A DNA stretch of 64,000 nt, from contig JBAIZL010000007.1 in assembly GCA_036971475.1 (NCBI GenBank), forward strand, positions 33,159,002 to 33,223,001. Reading direction: 5' to 3'. Shown in pieces: positions 36,858 through 49,316 of the stretch. Every line of letters starts with the position of its first letter. Positions within the stretch are counted from its first letter, which is position 1. This DNA is from Prosapia bicincta (taxonomy: Eukaryota > Arthropoda > Insecta > Hemiptera > Cercopidae). Both the position numbers and the translations under genes were made by a program. The notes under the pieces are model-generated. The model saw only the letters and a program-made list of their open reading frames with translations, did not search any database and was not told the DNA's origin.

Positions 36858-38224
36858 GAAATCGCAAAATCCATGAACTATAATTCATGCATTTTTTTTA
36901 GAGCAAATATATGACAATTGCGATAGCTCCTTTAATACTTATTATAGATCAATTCTAAGAGCACAATGCGAATCTATGGCCGATTCTGCGTTTATTATGC
37001 CTTTTAAATGAGAAATCCATTTTTTGTAGAAATCGCAAAATCCATGAACTATAATTCATGCATTTTTTTATAGAAAATATATGACAATTGCCATAGCTCC
37101 TATAATACTTATTATAGATCAATTCTAAGAGCACAATGCGAATCTATGGCCGATTCTGCGTTTATTATGCCTTTTAAATGAGAAATCCATTTTTTGTAGA
37201 AATCGCAAAATCCATGAACTATAATTCATGCATTTTTTTTAGAGCAAATATATGACAATTGCCATAGCTCCTATAATACTTATTATAGATCAATTCTAAG
37301 TGCACAATGCGAATCTATGATCGATTCTGCGTTTATTATGCCTTTTAAATGAGAAATCCATTTTTTGTAGAAATCGCAAAATCCATGAACTATAATTCAT
37401 GCATGTTTTTTAGAGCAAATATATGACAATTGTCATAGCTCCTATAATACTTATTATAGATCAATTCTAAGAGCACAATGCGAATCTATGATCGATTCTG
37501 CGTTTATTATGCCTTTTAAATGAGAAATCCATTTTCTGTAGAAATCGCAAAATCCATGAACTACAATTCATGCATTTTTTTTAGAGCAAATATATGACAA
37601 TTGCCATAGCTCCTATAATACTCATAATAGATCAATTGTAAGAGCACATTGCGAATCTATGGTCGATTCTGCGTTTATTATGCCTTTTAAATGAGAAATC
37701 CATTTTTTGTAGAAATCGCAAAATCCATGAACTATAATTCATGCATTTCTTTTAGAGCAAATATATGACAATTGCCATAGCTCCTATAATACTTATTATA
37801 GATCAATTCTAAGGGCACAATGCGAATCTATGGTCGATTCTGCGTTTATTATGCCTTTTAAATGAGAAATCCATTTTTTGTAGAAATCGCAAAATCCATG
37901 AACTATAATTCATGCATTTTTTTTAGAGCAAATATATGACAATTGCCATAGCTCCTATAATACTTATTATAGATCAATTCTAAGGGCACAATGCGAATCT
38001 ATAGTCGATTCTGCGTTTATTATGCATTGTAAATGAGAAATCCAATTTTTGTAGAAATCGCAAAATCCATGAACTATAATTCATGCATTTTTTTTAGAGC
38101 AAATATATGACAATTGAAATAGCTCCTATAATACTTATTATAGATTAATTCTAAGAGCACAATGCGAATCTATGGTCTATTCTGCGTTTATTATGCCTTT
38201 TAAATGAGAAATCCATTTTTTGTA
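36858..38224. repeat. 8-monomer block, copy 2 (1,367 bp)
   Basis: Same marks and length as 34468-35834. The sixth-region unit differs most: ACTCATAATAGATC with AATTGTAAGAGCACATTG here (37620s), AAGTGCAC with GCTTTTTAATTGAG in copy 1. This suggests replacement of one unit by a sequence of the TTTACAGC class. Confidence 0.9.
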
Positions 38225-39078
38225 GAAATCGCAAAATCCATGAACTATAATTCATGCATTTTTTTTAGAGCAACTATATGACAATTGCCATAGCTCCTAT
38301 AATACTTATTATAGATCAATTCTAAGTGCACAATGCGAATCTATGGTCGATTCTGCGTTTATTATGCCTTTTAAATGAGAAATCCATTTTTTGTAGAAAT
38401 CGCAAAATCCATGAACTATAATTCATGCATTTTTTTTAGAGCAAATATATGACAATTGTCATAGCTCCTATAATACTTATTATAGATCAATTCTAAGAGC
38501 ACAATGCGAATCTATGGTCGATTCTGCGTTTATTACGCCTTTTAAATGAGAAATCCATTTTTTGTAGAAATCGCAAAATCCATGAACTATAATTCATGCA
38601 TTTTTTTTACAGCAAATATATGACAATTGCCATAGCTCCTATAATACTTATAATAGATCAATTGTAAGAGCACATTGCGAATCTATGGTCGATTCTGCGT
38701 TTATTATGCCTTGTAAATGAGAAATCCATTTTTTGTAGAAATCGCAAAATCCATGAACTATAATTCATGCATGTTTTCTATGGCAAATATATGACAATTG
38801 CCATAGCTCCTATAATACTTATTATAGATCAATTCTAAGAGCACAATGCGAATTTATGGTCGATTCTGCGTTTATTATGCCTTTTAAATGAGAAATCCAT
38901 TTTTTGTAGAAATCGCAAAATCCATGAACTATAATTCATGCATTTTTTTAGAGAAAATATATGACAATTGCGATAGCTCCTATAATACTTATTATAGATC
39001 AATTCTAAGAGCACAATGTGAATCTATGGTCGATTCTGCGATTATTATGCCTTTTAAATGAGAAATCCATTTTTTGTA
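38225..39078. repeat. Five monomers before the 680-bp HOR
   Basis: CAACTATATG with AAGTGCAC; ATTGTCAT with TTACGCC; TTTACAGC with CTTATAATAG and AATTGTAAGAGCACATTG and CCTTGTAAATG; GCATGTTTTCTATGGC, a private form of the T-tract region (38769); and GCGATAGC with CAATGTGAATC. Confidence 0.75.
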
Positions 39079-40268
39079 GAAATCGCAAAATCCATGAACT
39101 ATAATTCATGCATTTTTTTAGGGAAAATATATGACAATTGCCATAGCTCCTATAATACTTATTATAGATCAATTCTAAGAGCACAATGCGAATCTATGGT
39201 CGATTCTGCGTTTATTATGCCTTTTAAATGAGTAATCCATTTTTTGTAGAAATCGCAAAATCCATGAACTATAATTCATGCATTTTTTTTGAGCAAATAT
39301 AAGACAATTGCGCTAGCTCCTATAATACTTATTATAGATCAATTCTAAGTGCACAATGCGAATCTATGGTCGATTCTGCGTTTATTATGCCTTTTAAATG
39401 AGAAATCCATTTTTTGTAGAAATCGCAAAATCCATGATCTATAATTCATGCATTTTTTTATAGAAAATATATGACAATTGCAATAGCTCCTATAATACCT
39501 ATTATAGATCAATTCTAAGAGCACAATGTGAATCTATGGTCGATTCTGCGATTATTATGCCTTTTAAATGAGAAATCCATTTTTTGTAGAAATCGCAAAA
39601 TCCATGAACTATAATTCATGCATTTTCTTAGAGAAAATATATGACAATTGCCATAGCTCCTATAATACTTATTATAGATCAATTCTAAGAGCACAATGTG
39701 AATCTATGGTCGATTCTGCGATTATTATGCCTTTTAAATGAGAAATCCATTTTTTGTAGAAATCGCAAAATCCATGAACTATAATTCATGCATTTTTTTA
39801 GGGAAAATATATGACAATTGCCATAGCTCCTATAATACTTATTATAGATCAATTCTAAGAGCACAATGCGAATCTATGGTCGATTCTGCGTTTATTATGC
39901 CTTTTAAATGAGTAATCCATTTTTTGTAGAAATCGCAAAATCCATGAACTATAATTCATGCATTTTTTTTGAGCAAATATAAGACAATTGCGCTAGCTCC
40001 TATAATACTTATTATAGATCAATTCTAAGTGCACAATGCGAATCTATGGTCGATTCTGCGTTTATTATGCCTTTTAAATGAGAAATCCATTTTTTGTAGA
40101 AATCGCAAAACCCATGAACTATAATTCATGTATTTTTTTATAGAAAATATATGACAATTGCAATAGCTCCTATAATACCTATTATAGATCAATTCTAAGA
40201 GCACAATGTGAATCTATGGTCGATTCTGCGATTATTATGCCTTTTAAATGAGAAATCCATTTTTTGTA
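39079..40268. repeat. 4-mer HOR (680 bp) plus a three-monomer second copy
   Basis: Copy 1 (39079-39758): TTAGGGAAAATATATG with GAGTAATCC; TTTGAGCAAATATAAGAC with GCGCTAGC; TTTTATAGAAAAT with GCAATAGC and ACCTATT; TTTTCTTAGAGAAAAT with CAATGTGAATC. Copy 2 (39759-40268) repeats the first three, the third with GCAAAACCC and TTCATGTATT. The rare ATATAAGACAATTG change is shared by both, so the duplication followed that mutation. Confidence 0.88.
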
Positions 40269-42832
40269 GAAATCGCAAAATCCATGAACTATAATTCATG
40301 CATTTTTTTAGAGAAAATATATGACAATTGCCATAGCTCCTATAATACTTATTATAGATCAATTCTAAGAGCACAATACGAATCTATGGTCGATTCTGCG
40401 TTTATTATGCCTTTTAAATGAGAAATACATGTTTTGTAGAAATAGCAAAATCCATGAACTATAATTCATGCATTTTTTTTAGAGCAAATATATGACAATT
40501 GCGCTAGCTCCTATAATACTTATTATAGATCAATTCTAAGGGCACAACGCGAATCTATGGTCGATTCTGCGTTTATTATGCCTTTTAAATAAGAAATCCA
40601 TTTTTTGTAGAAATCGCAAAATCCATGAACTATAATTCATGCATTTTTTTTTAGAGCAAATATATGACAATTGCCATAGCTCCTATAATACTTATTATAG
40701 ATCAATTCTAAGGGCACAATGCGAATCTATGTTCGATTCTGCGTTTATTATGCCTTTTAAATAAGAAATCCATTTTTTGTAGAAATCGCAAAATCCCTGA
40801 ACTCTAATTCATGCATTTTTTTTAGAGCAAATATATGACAATTGCCATAGCTCCTATAATACTTATTATAGATCAATTCTAAGGGCACAATACGAATCTA
40901 TGGTCGATTCTGCGTTTATTATGCCTTTTAAATGAGAAATACATGTTTTGTAGAAATAGCAAAATCCATGAACTATAATTCATGCATTTTTTTTAGAGCA
41001 AATATATGACAATTGCCATAGCTCCTATAATACTTATTATAGATCAATTCTAAGGGCACAACGCGAATCTATGGTCGATTCTGCGTTTATTATGCCTTTT
41101 AAATAAGAAATCCATTTTTTTTAGAAATCGCAAAATCCATGAACTATAATTCATGCATTTTTTTAGAGCAAATATATGACAATTGCCATAGCTCCTATAA
41201 TACTTATTATAGATCAATTCTAAGAGCACAATGCGAATCTATGGTCGATTCTGCGTTTATTATGCCTTTTAAATAAGAAATCCATTTTTTGAAGAAATCG
41301 CAAAATCCATGAACTATAATTCATGCATTTTTTTAGAGAAAATATATGACAATTGTGATAGCTCCTATAATACTTATTATAGATCAATTCTAAGAGCACA
41401 ATGTGAATCTATGGTCGATTCTGCGATTATTATGCCTTTTAAATGAGAAATCCATTTTTTGTAGAAATCGCAAAATCCATGAACTATAATTTATGCATTT
41501 TTTTTTAGAGCAAATATATGACAATTGCCATAGCTCCTATAATACTTATTATATATCAATTCTAAGGGCACAATGCGAATCTATGTTCGATTCTGCGTTT
41601 ATTATGCCTTTTAAATGAGAAATCCATTTTTTGTAGAAATCGCAAAATCCATGAACTATAATTCATGCATTTTTTTAGAGAAAATATATGACAATTGCGA
41701 TAGCTCCTATAATACCTATTATAGATCAATTCTAAGAGCACAATGTGAATCTATGGTCGATTCTGCGATTATTATGCCTTTTAAATGAGAAATCCATTTT
41801 TTGTAGAAATCGCAAAATCCATGAACTATAATTCATGCATTTATTTAGAGAAAATATATGACAATTGCCATAGCTCCTATAATACTTATTATAGATCAAT
41901 TCTAAGAGCACAATGCGAATCTATGGTCGATTCTGCGTTTATTATGCCTTTTAAATGAGAAATCCATTTTTTGTAGAAATCACGAAATCCATGAACTATA
42001 ATTCATGCATTTTTTTTTAGAGAAAATATATGACAATTGCCATAGCTCCTATAATACTTATTATAGATCAATTCTAAGACCACAATGCGAATCTATGGTC
42101 GATTCTGCGTTTATTATGCCTTTTAAATGAGAAATCCATTTTTTGTAGAAATCGCAAAATCCATGAACTATAATTCATGCATTTTTTTTTAGAGCAAATA
42201 TATGACAATTGCCATAGCTCCTATAATACTTATTATAGATCAATTCTAAGGGCACAATGCGAATCTATGTTCGATTCTGCGTTTATTATGCCTTTTAAAT
42301 GAGAAATCCATTTTTTGTAGAAATCGCAAAATCCATGAACTATAATTCATGCATTTTTTTAGAGAAAATATATGACAATTACGATAGCTCCTATAATACT
42401 TATTATAGATCAATTCTAAGAGCACAATGCGAATCTATGGTCGATTCTGCGTTTATTATGCCTTTTAAATGAGAAATCCATTTTTTGTAGAAATCGCAAA
42501 ATCCATGAACTATAATTCATGCATTTTTTTTTAGAGCAAATATATGACAATTGCCATAGCTCCTATAATACTTATTATAGATCAATTCTAAAGGCACAAT
42601 GCGAATCTATGTTCGATTCTGCGTTTATTATGCCTTTTAAATAAGAAATCCATTTTTTGTAGAAATCGCAAAATCCATGAACTCTAATTCATGCATTTTT
42701 TTTAGAGCAAATATATGACAATTGCCATAGCTCCTATAATACTTATTATAGATCAATTCTAAGGGCACAATGCGAATCTATGGTCGATTCTGCGTTTATT
42801 ATGCCTTTTAAATGAGAAATCCATTTTTTGTA
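40269..42832. repeat. Fifteen mixed monomers introducing the right-hand variant classes
   Basis: The classes that dominate the right third become common here: GAAATACATGTTTTG (with the private TAGAAATAGC at 40439 and 40953, 514 bp apart), GAACTCTAATTC (40799) and TTTTAAATAAG. The stretch 41.3-42.0 kb (ATTGTGATAGC; TATATCAATTC with CTATGTTCG; GCGATAGC with ACCTATT; TTTATTTAGAG) is an early copy of a segment of the 19-mer at 45.25-45.9 kb. A unit with AATCACGAAATCC and one with AAGACCACAATG are private. Confidence 0.75.
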
Positions 42833-45800
42833 GAAATCGCAAAATCCATGAACTATAATTCATGCATTTTTTTTTAGAGCAAATATATGACAATTGCCAT
42901 AGCTCCTATAATACTTATTATAGATCAATTCTAAGGGCACAATGCGAATCTATGGTCGATTCTGCGTTTATTATGCCTTTTAAATGAGAAATACATGTTT
43001 TGTAGAAATCGCAAAATCCATGAACTATAATTCATGCATTTTTTTTAGAGCAAATATATGACAATTGCCATAGCTCCTATAATATTTATTATAGATCAAT
43101 TCTAAGGGCACAACGCGAATCTATGGTCGATTCTGCGTTTATTATGCCTTTTAAATGAGAAATCCTTTTTTTTTAGAAATCGCAAAATCCATAAACTATA
43201 ATTCATGCAGTTTTTTAGAGCAAATATATGACAATTGCCATAGCTCCTATAATACTTATTATAGATCAATTCTAAGAGCACAATGCGAATCTATGGTCGA
43301 TTCTGCGTTTATTATGCCTTTTAAATAAGAAATCCATTTTTTGTAGAAATCGCAAAATCCATGAACTCTAATTCATGCATTTTTTTAGAGCAAATATATG
43401 ACAATTGCGATAGCTCGTATAATACCTATTATAGATCAATTCTAAGAGCACAATGCGAATCTATGGTCGATTCTGCGTTTATTATGCCTTTTAAATAAGA
43501 AATCCATTTTTTGTAGAGATCGCAAAATCCATGTACTATAATTCATGCATTTTTTTTTAGAGCAAATATATGACAATTGCCATAGCTCCTATAATACTTA
43601 TTATAGATCAATTCTAAGGGCACAATGCGAATCTATGTTCGATTCTGCGTTTATTATGCCTTTTAAATAAGAAATCCATTTTTTGTAGAAATCGCAAAAT
43701 CCATGAACTCTAATTCATGCATTTTTTTTAGAGCAAATATATGACAATTGCCATAGCTCCTATAATATTTATTATAGATCAATTCTAAGGGCACAACGCG
43801 AATCTATGGTCGATTCTGCGTTTATTATGCCTTTTAAATGAGAAATCATTTTTTTTTAGAAATCGCGAAATCCATAAACTATAATTCATGCAGTTTTTTA
43901 GAGCAAATATATGACAATTGCCATAGCTCCTATAATACTTATTATAGATCAATTCTAAGAGCACAATGCGAATCTATGGTCGATTCTGCGTTTATTATGC
44001 CTTTTAAATAAGAAATCCATTTTTTGTAGAAATCGCAAAATCCATGAACTCTAATTCATGCATTTTTTTTAGAGCAAATATATGACAATTGCGATAGCTC
44101 GTATAATACCTATTATAGATCAATTCTAAGAGCACAATGCGAATCTATGGTCGATTCTGCGTTTATTATGCCTTTTAAATAAGAAATCCATTTTTTGTAG
44201 AGATCGCAAAATCCATGAACTCTAATTCATGCATTTTTTTTAGAGCAAATATATGACAATTGCGATAGCTCCTATAATACCTATTATAGATCAATTCTAA
44301 GAGCACAATGTGAATCTATGGTCGATTCTGCGATTATTATGCCTTTTAAATGAGAAATCCATTTTTTGTAGAAATCGCAAAATCCATGAACTATAATTCA
44401 TGCATTTATTTAGAGAAAATATATGACAATTGCCATAGCTCCTATAATACATATTATAGAGCAATTCTAAGAGCACAATGCGAATCTATGGTCGATTCTG
44501 CGTTTATTATGCCTTTTAAATGAGTAATCCATTTTTTGTAGAAATCGCAAAATCCATGAACTATAATTCATGAATTTTTTTAGAGAAAATATATGACAAT
44601 TGCGATTGCTCCTATAATACCTATTATAGATCAATTCTAAGAGCACAATGTGAATCTATGGTCGATTCTGCGATTATTATGCCTTTTAAATGAGAAATCC
44701 ATTTTTTGTAGAAATCGCAAAATCCATGAACTATAATTCATGCATTTATTTAGAGAAACCATATGACAATTGCCATAGCTCCTATAATACTTATTATAGA
44801 TCAATTCTAAGAGCACAATGCGAATCTATGGTCGATTCTGCGTTTATTATGCCTTTTAAATGAGAAATCCATTTTTTGTAGAAATCACAAAATCCATGAA
44901 CTATAATTCATGCATTTTTTTTTAGAGAAAATATATGACAATTGCCATAGCTCCTATAATACTTATTATAGATCAATTCTAAGGGCACAACGCGAATCTA
45001 TGGTCGATTCTGCGTTTCTTATGCCTTTTAAATGAGAAATCCATTTTTTTTAGAAATCGCAAAATCCATGAACTATAATTCATGCATTTTTTTAGAGCAA
45101 ATATATGACAATTGCCATAGCTCCTATAATACTTATTATAGATCAATTCTAAGAGCACAATGCGAATCTATGGTCGATTCTGCGTTTATTATGCCTTTTA
45201 AATAAGAAATCCATTTTTTGTAGAAATCGCAAAATCCATGAACTATAATTCATGCAATTTTTTAGGGAAAATATATGACAATTGTGATAGCTCCTATAAT
45301 ACTTATTATAGATCAATTCTAAGAGCACAATGTGAATCTATGGTCGATTCTGCGATTATTATGCCTTTTAAATGAGAAATCCATTTTTTGTAGAAATCGC
45401 AAAATCCATGAACTATAATTCATGCATTTTTTTTTAGAGCAAATATATGACAATTGCCATAGCTCCTATAATACTTATTATATATCAATTCTAAGGGCAC
45501 AATGCGAATCTATGTTCGATTCTGCGTTTATTATGCCTTTTAAATGAGAAATCCATTTTTTGTAGAAATCGCAAAATCCATGAACTATAATTCATGCATT
45601 TTTTTAGAGAAAATATATGACAATTGCGATAGCTCCTATAATACCTATTATAGATCAATTCTAAGAGCACAATGTGATTCTATGGTCGATTCTGCGATTA
45701 TTATGCCTTTTAAATGAGAAATCCATTTTTTGTAGAAATCGCAAAATCCATGAACTATAATTCATGCATTTATTTAGAGAAAATATATGACAATTGCCAT

Positions 45801-46074
45801 AGCTCCTATAATACTTATTATAGATCAATTCTAAGAGCACAATGCGAATCTATGGTCGATTCTGCGTTTATTATGCCTTTTAAATGAGAAATCCATTTTT
45901 TGTAGAAATCGCAAAATCCATGAACTATAATTCATGCATTTTTTTAGAGAAAATATATGACAATTGCCATACCTCCTATAATACTTATTATAGATCAATT
46001 CTAAGAGCACAATGCGAATCTATGTTCGATTCTGCGTTTATTATGCCTTTTAAATAAGAAATCCATTTTTTGTA
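42833..46074. repeat. 19-mer HOR (3,242 bp), copy A
   Basis: Nineteen monomers whose marks recur exactly 3,242 bp downstream: GAAATACATG, ATAATATTTATT, CATAAACTATAATTCATGCAG, CTCTAATTC with GCTCGTATAATACC, TAGAGATCGC, ACATATTATAGAGC, GAAACCATATG, AATCACAAAATCC, GCGTTTCTTATGCC, GCAATTTTTTAGGG, TATATCAATTC and CATACCTCC. A 4-mer of 683 bp is nested inside, 43005-43687 and 43688-44370. Copy A has private changes, for example AATCATTTTTTTTT and ATCGCGAAATCC (43847-43870), TCATGAATTTT (44569) and GTGATTC (45674). Confidence 0.93.
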
Positions 46075-49000
46075 GAAATCGCATAATCCATGAACTCTAA
46101 TTCATGCATTTTTTTTAGAGCAAATATATGACAATTGCCATAGCTCCTATAATACTTATTATAGATCAATTCTAAGGGCACAATGCGAATCTATGGTCGA
46201 TTCTGCGTTTATTATGCCTTTTAAATGAGAAATACATGTTTTGTAGAAATCGCAAAATCCATGAACTATAATTCATGCATTTTTTTTAGAGCAAATATAT
46301 GACAATTGCCATAGCTCCTATAATATTTATTATAGATCAATTCTAAGGGCACAACGCGAATCTATGGTCGATTCTGCGTTTATTATGCCTTTTAAATGAG
46401 AAATCCTTTTTTTTTAGAAATCGCAAAATCCATAAACTATAATTCATGCAGTTTTTTAGAGCAAATATATGACAATTACCATAGCTCCTATAATACTTAT
46501 TATAGATCAATTCTAAGAGCACAATGCGAATCTATGGTCGATTCTGCGTTTATTATGCCTTTTAAATAAGAAATCCATTTTTTGTAGAAATCGCAAAATC
46601 CATGAACTCTAATTCATGCATTTTTTTTAGAGCAAATATATGACAATTGCGATAGCTCGTATAATACCTATTATAGATCAATTCTAAGAGCACAATGCGA
46701 ATCTATGGTCGATTCTGCGTTTATTATGCCTTTTAAATAAGAAATCCATTTTTTGTAGAGATCGCAAAATCCATGTACTATAATTCATGCATTTTTTTTT
46801 AGAGCAAATATATGACAATTGCCATAGCTCCTATAATACTTATTATAGATCAATTCTAAGGGCACAATGCGAATCTATGTTCGATTCTGCGTTTATTATG
46901 CCTTTTAAATAAGAAATCCATTTTTTGTAGAAATCGCAAAATCCATGAACTCTAATTCATGCATTTTTTTTAGAGCAAATATATGACAATTGCCATAGCT
47001 CCTATAATATTTATTATAGATCAATTCTAAGGGCACAACGCGAATCTATGGTCGATTCTGCGTTTATTATGCCTTTTAAATGAGAAATCCTTTTTTTTTA
47101 GAAATCGCAAAATCCATAAACTATAATTCATGCAGTTTTTTAGAGCAAATATATGACAATTGCCATAGCTCCTATAATACTTATTATAGATCAATTCTAA
47201 GAGCACAATGCGAATCTATGGTCGATTCTGCGTTTATTATGCCTTTTAAATAAGAAATCCATTTTTTGTAGAAATCGCAAAATCCATGAACTCTAATTCA
47301 TGCATTTTTTTTAGAGCAAATATATGACAATTGCGATAGCTCGTATAATACCTATTATAGATCAATTCTAAGAGCACAATGCGAATCTATGGTCGATTCT
47401 GCGTTTATTATGCCTTTTAAATAAGAAATCCATTTTTTGTAGAGATCGCAAAATCCATGAACTCTAATTCATGCATTTTTTTTAGAGCAAATATATGACA
47501 ATTGCGATAGCTCCTATAATACCTATTATAGATCAATTCTAAGAGCACAATGTGAATCTATGGTCGATTCTGCGATTATTATGCCTTTTAAATGAGAAAT
47601 CCATTTTTTGTAGAAATCGCAAAATCCATGAACTATAATTCATGCATTTATTTAGAGAAAATATATGACAATTGCCATAGCTCCTATAATACATATTATA
47701 GAGCAATTCTAAGAGCACAATGCGAATCTATGGTCGATTCTGCGTTTATTATGCCTTTTAAATGAGTAATCCATTTTTTGTAGAAATCGCAAAATCCATG
47801 AACTATAATTCATGCATTTTTTTAGAGAAAATATATGACAATTGCGATAGCTCCTATAATACCTATTATAGATCAATTCTAAGAGCACAATGTGAATCTA
47901 TGGTCGATTCTGCGATTATTATGCCTTTTAAATGAGAAATCCATTTTTTGTAGAAATCGCAAAATCCATGAACTATAATTCATGCATTTATTTAGAGAAA
48001 CCATATGACAATTGCCATAGCTCCTATAATACTTATTATAGATCAATTCTAAGAGCACAATGCGAATCTATGGTCGATTCTGCGTTTATTATGCCTTTTA
48101 AATGAGAAATCCATTTTTTGTAGAAATCACAAAATCCATGAACTATAATTCATGCATTTTTTTTTAGAGAAAATATATGACAATTGCCATAGCTCCTATA
48201 ATACTTATTATAGATCAATTCTAAGGGCACAACGCGAATCTATGGTCGATTCTGCGTTTCTTATGCCTTTTAAATGAGAAATCCATTTTTTTTAGAAATC
48301 GCAAAATCCATGAACTATAATTCATGCATTTTTTTAGAGCAAATATATGACAATTGCCATAGCTCCTATAATACTTATTATAGATCAATTCTAAGAGCAC
48401 AATGCGAATCTATGGTCGATTCTGCGTTTATTATGCCTTTTAAATAAGAAATCCATTTTTTGTAGAAATCGCAAAATCCATGAACTATAATTCATGCAAT
48501 TTTTTAGGGAAAATATATGACAATTGTGATAGCTCCTATAATACTTATTATAGATCAATTCTAAGAGCACAATGTGAATCTATGGTCGATTCTGCGATTA
48601 TTATGCCTTTTAAATGAGAAATCCATTTTTTGTAGAAATCGCAAAATCCATGAACTATAATTCATGCATTTTTTTTTAGAGCAAATATATGACAATTGCC
48701 ATAGCTCCTATAATACTTATTATATATCAATTCTAAGGGCACAATGCGAATCTATGTTCGATTCTGCGTTTATTATGCCTTTTAAATGAGAAATCCATTT
48801 TTTGTAGAAATCGCAAAATCCATGAACTATAATTCATGCATTTTTTTAGAGAAAATATATGACAATTGCGATAGCTCCTATAATACCTATTATAGATCAA
48901 TTCTAAGAGCACAATGTGAATCTATGGTCGATTCTGCGATTATTATGCCTTTTAAATGAGAAATCCATTTTTTGTAGAAATCGCAAAATCCATGAACTAT

Positions 49001-49316
49001 AATTCATGCATTTATTTAGAGAAAATATATGACAATTGCCATAGCTCCTATAATACTTATTATAGATCAATTCTAAGAGCACAATGCGAATCTATGGTCG
49101 ATTCTGCGTTTATTATGCCTTTTAAATGAGAAATCCATTTTTTGTAGAAATCGCAAAATCCATGAACTATAATTCATGCATTTTTTTAGAGAAAATATAT
49201 GACAATTGCCATACCTCCTATAATACTTATTATAGATCAATTCTAAGAGCACAATGCGAATCTATGGTCGATTCTGCGTTTATTATGCCTTTTAAATGAG
49301 AAATCCATTTTTTGTA
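46075..49316. repeat. 19-mer HOR (3,242 bp), copy B
   Basis: Same 19-unit order as copy A, opening with the private GCATAATCC and with AATTACCATAGC at 46475. A third, incomplete copy follows from 49317. It keeps the order through the TAGAGATCGC/CATGTAC unit, then skips two monomers relative to copy B near 50.2 kb. The tail of copy B from 48123 is also the start of the 27-mer described next, so the larger HOR was built from this one. Confidence 0.93.
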
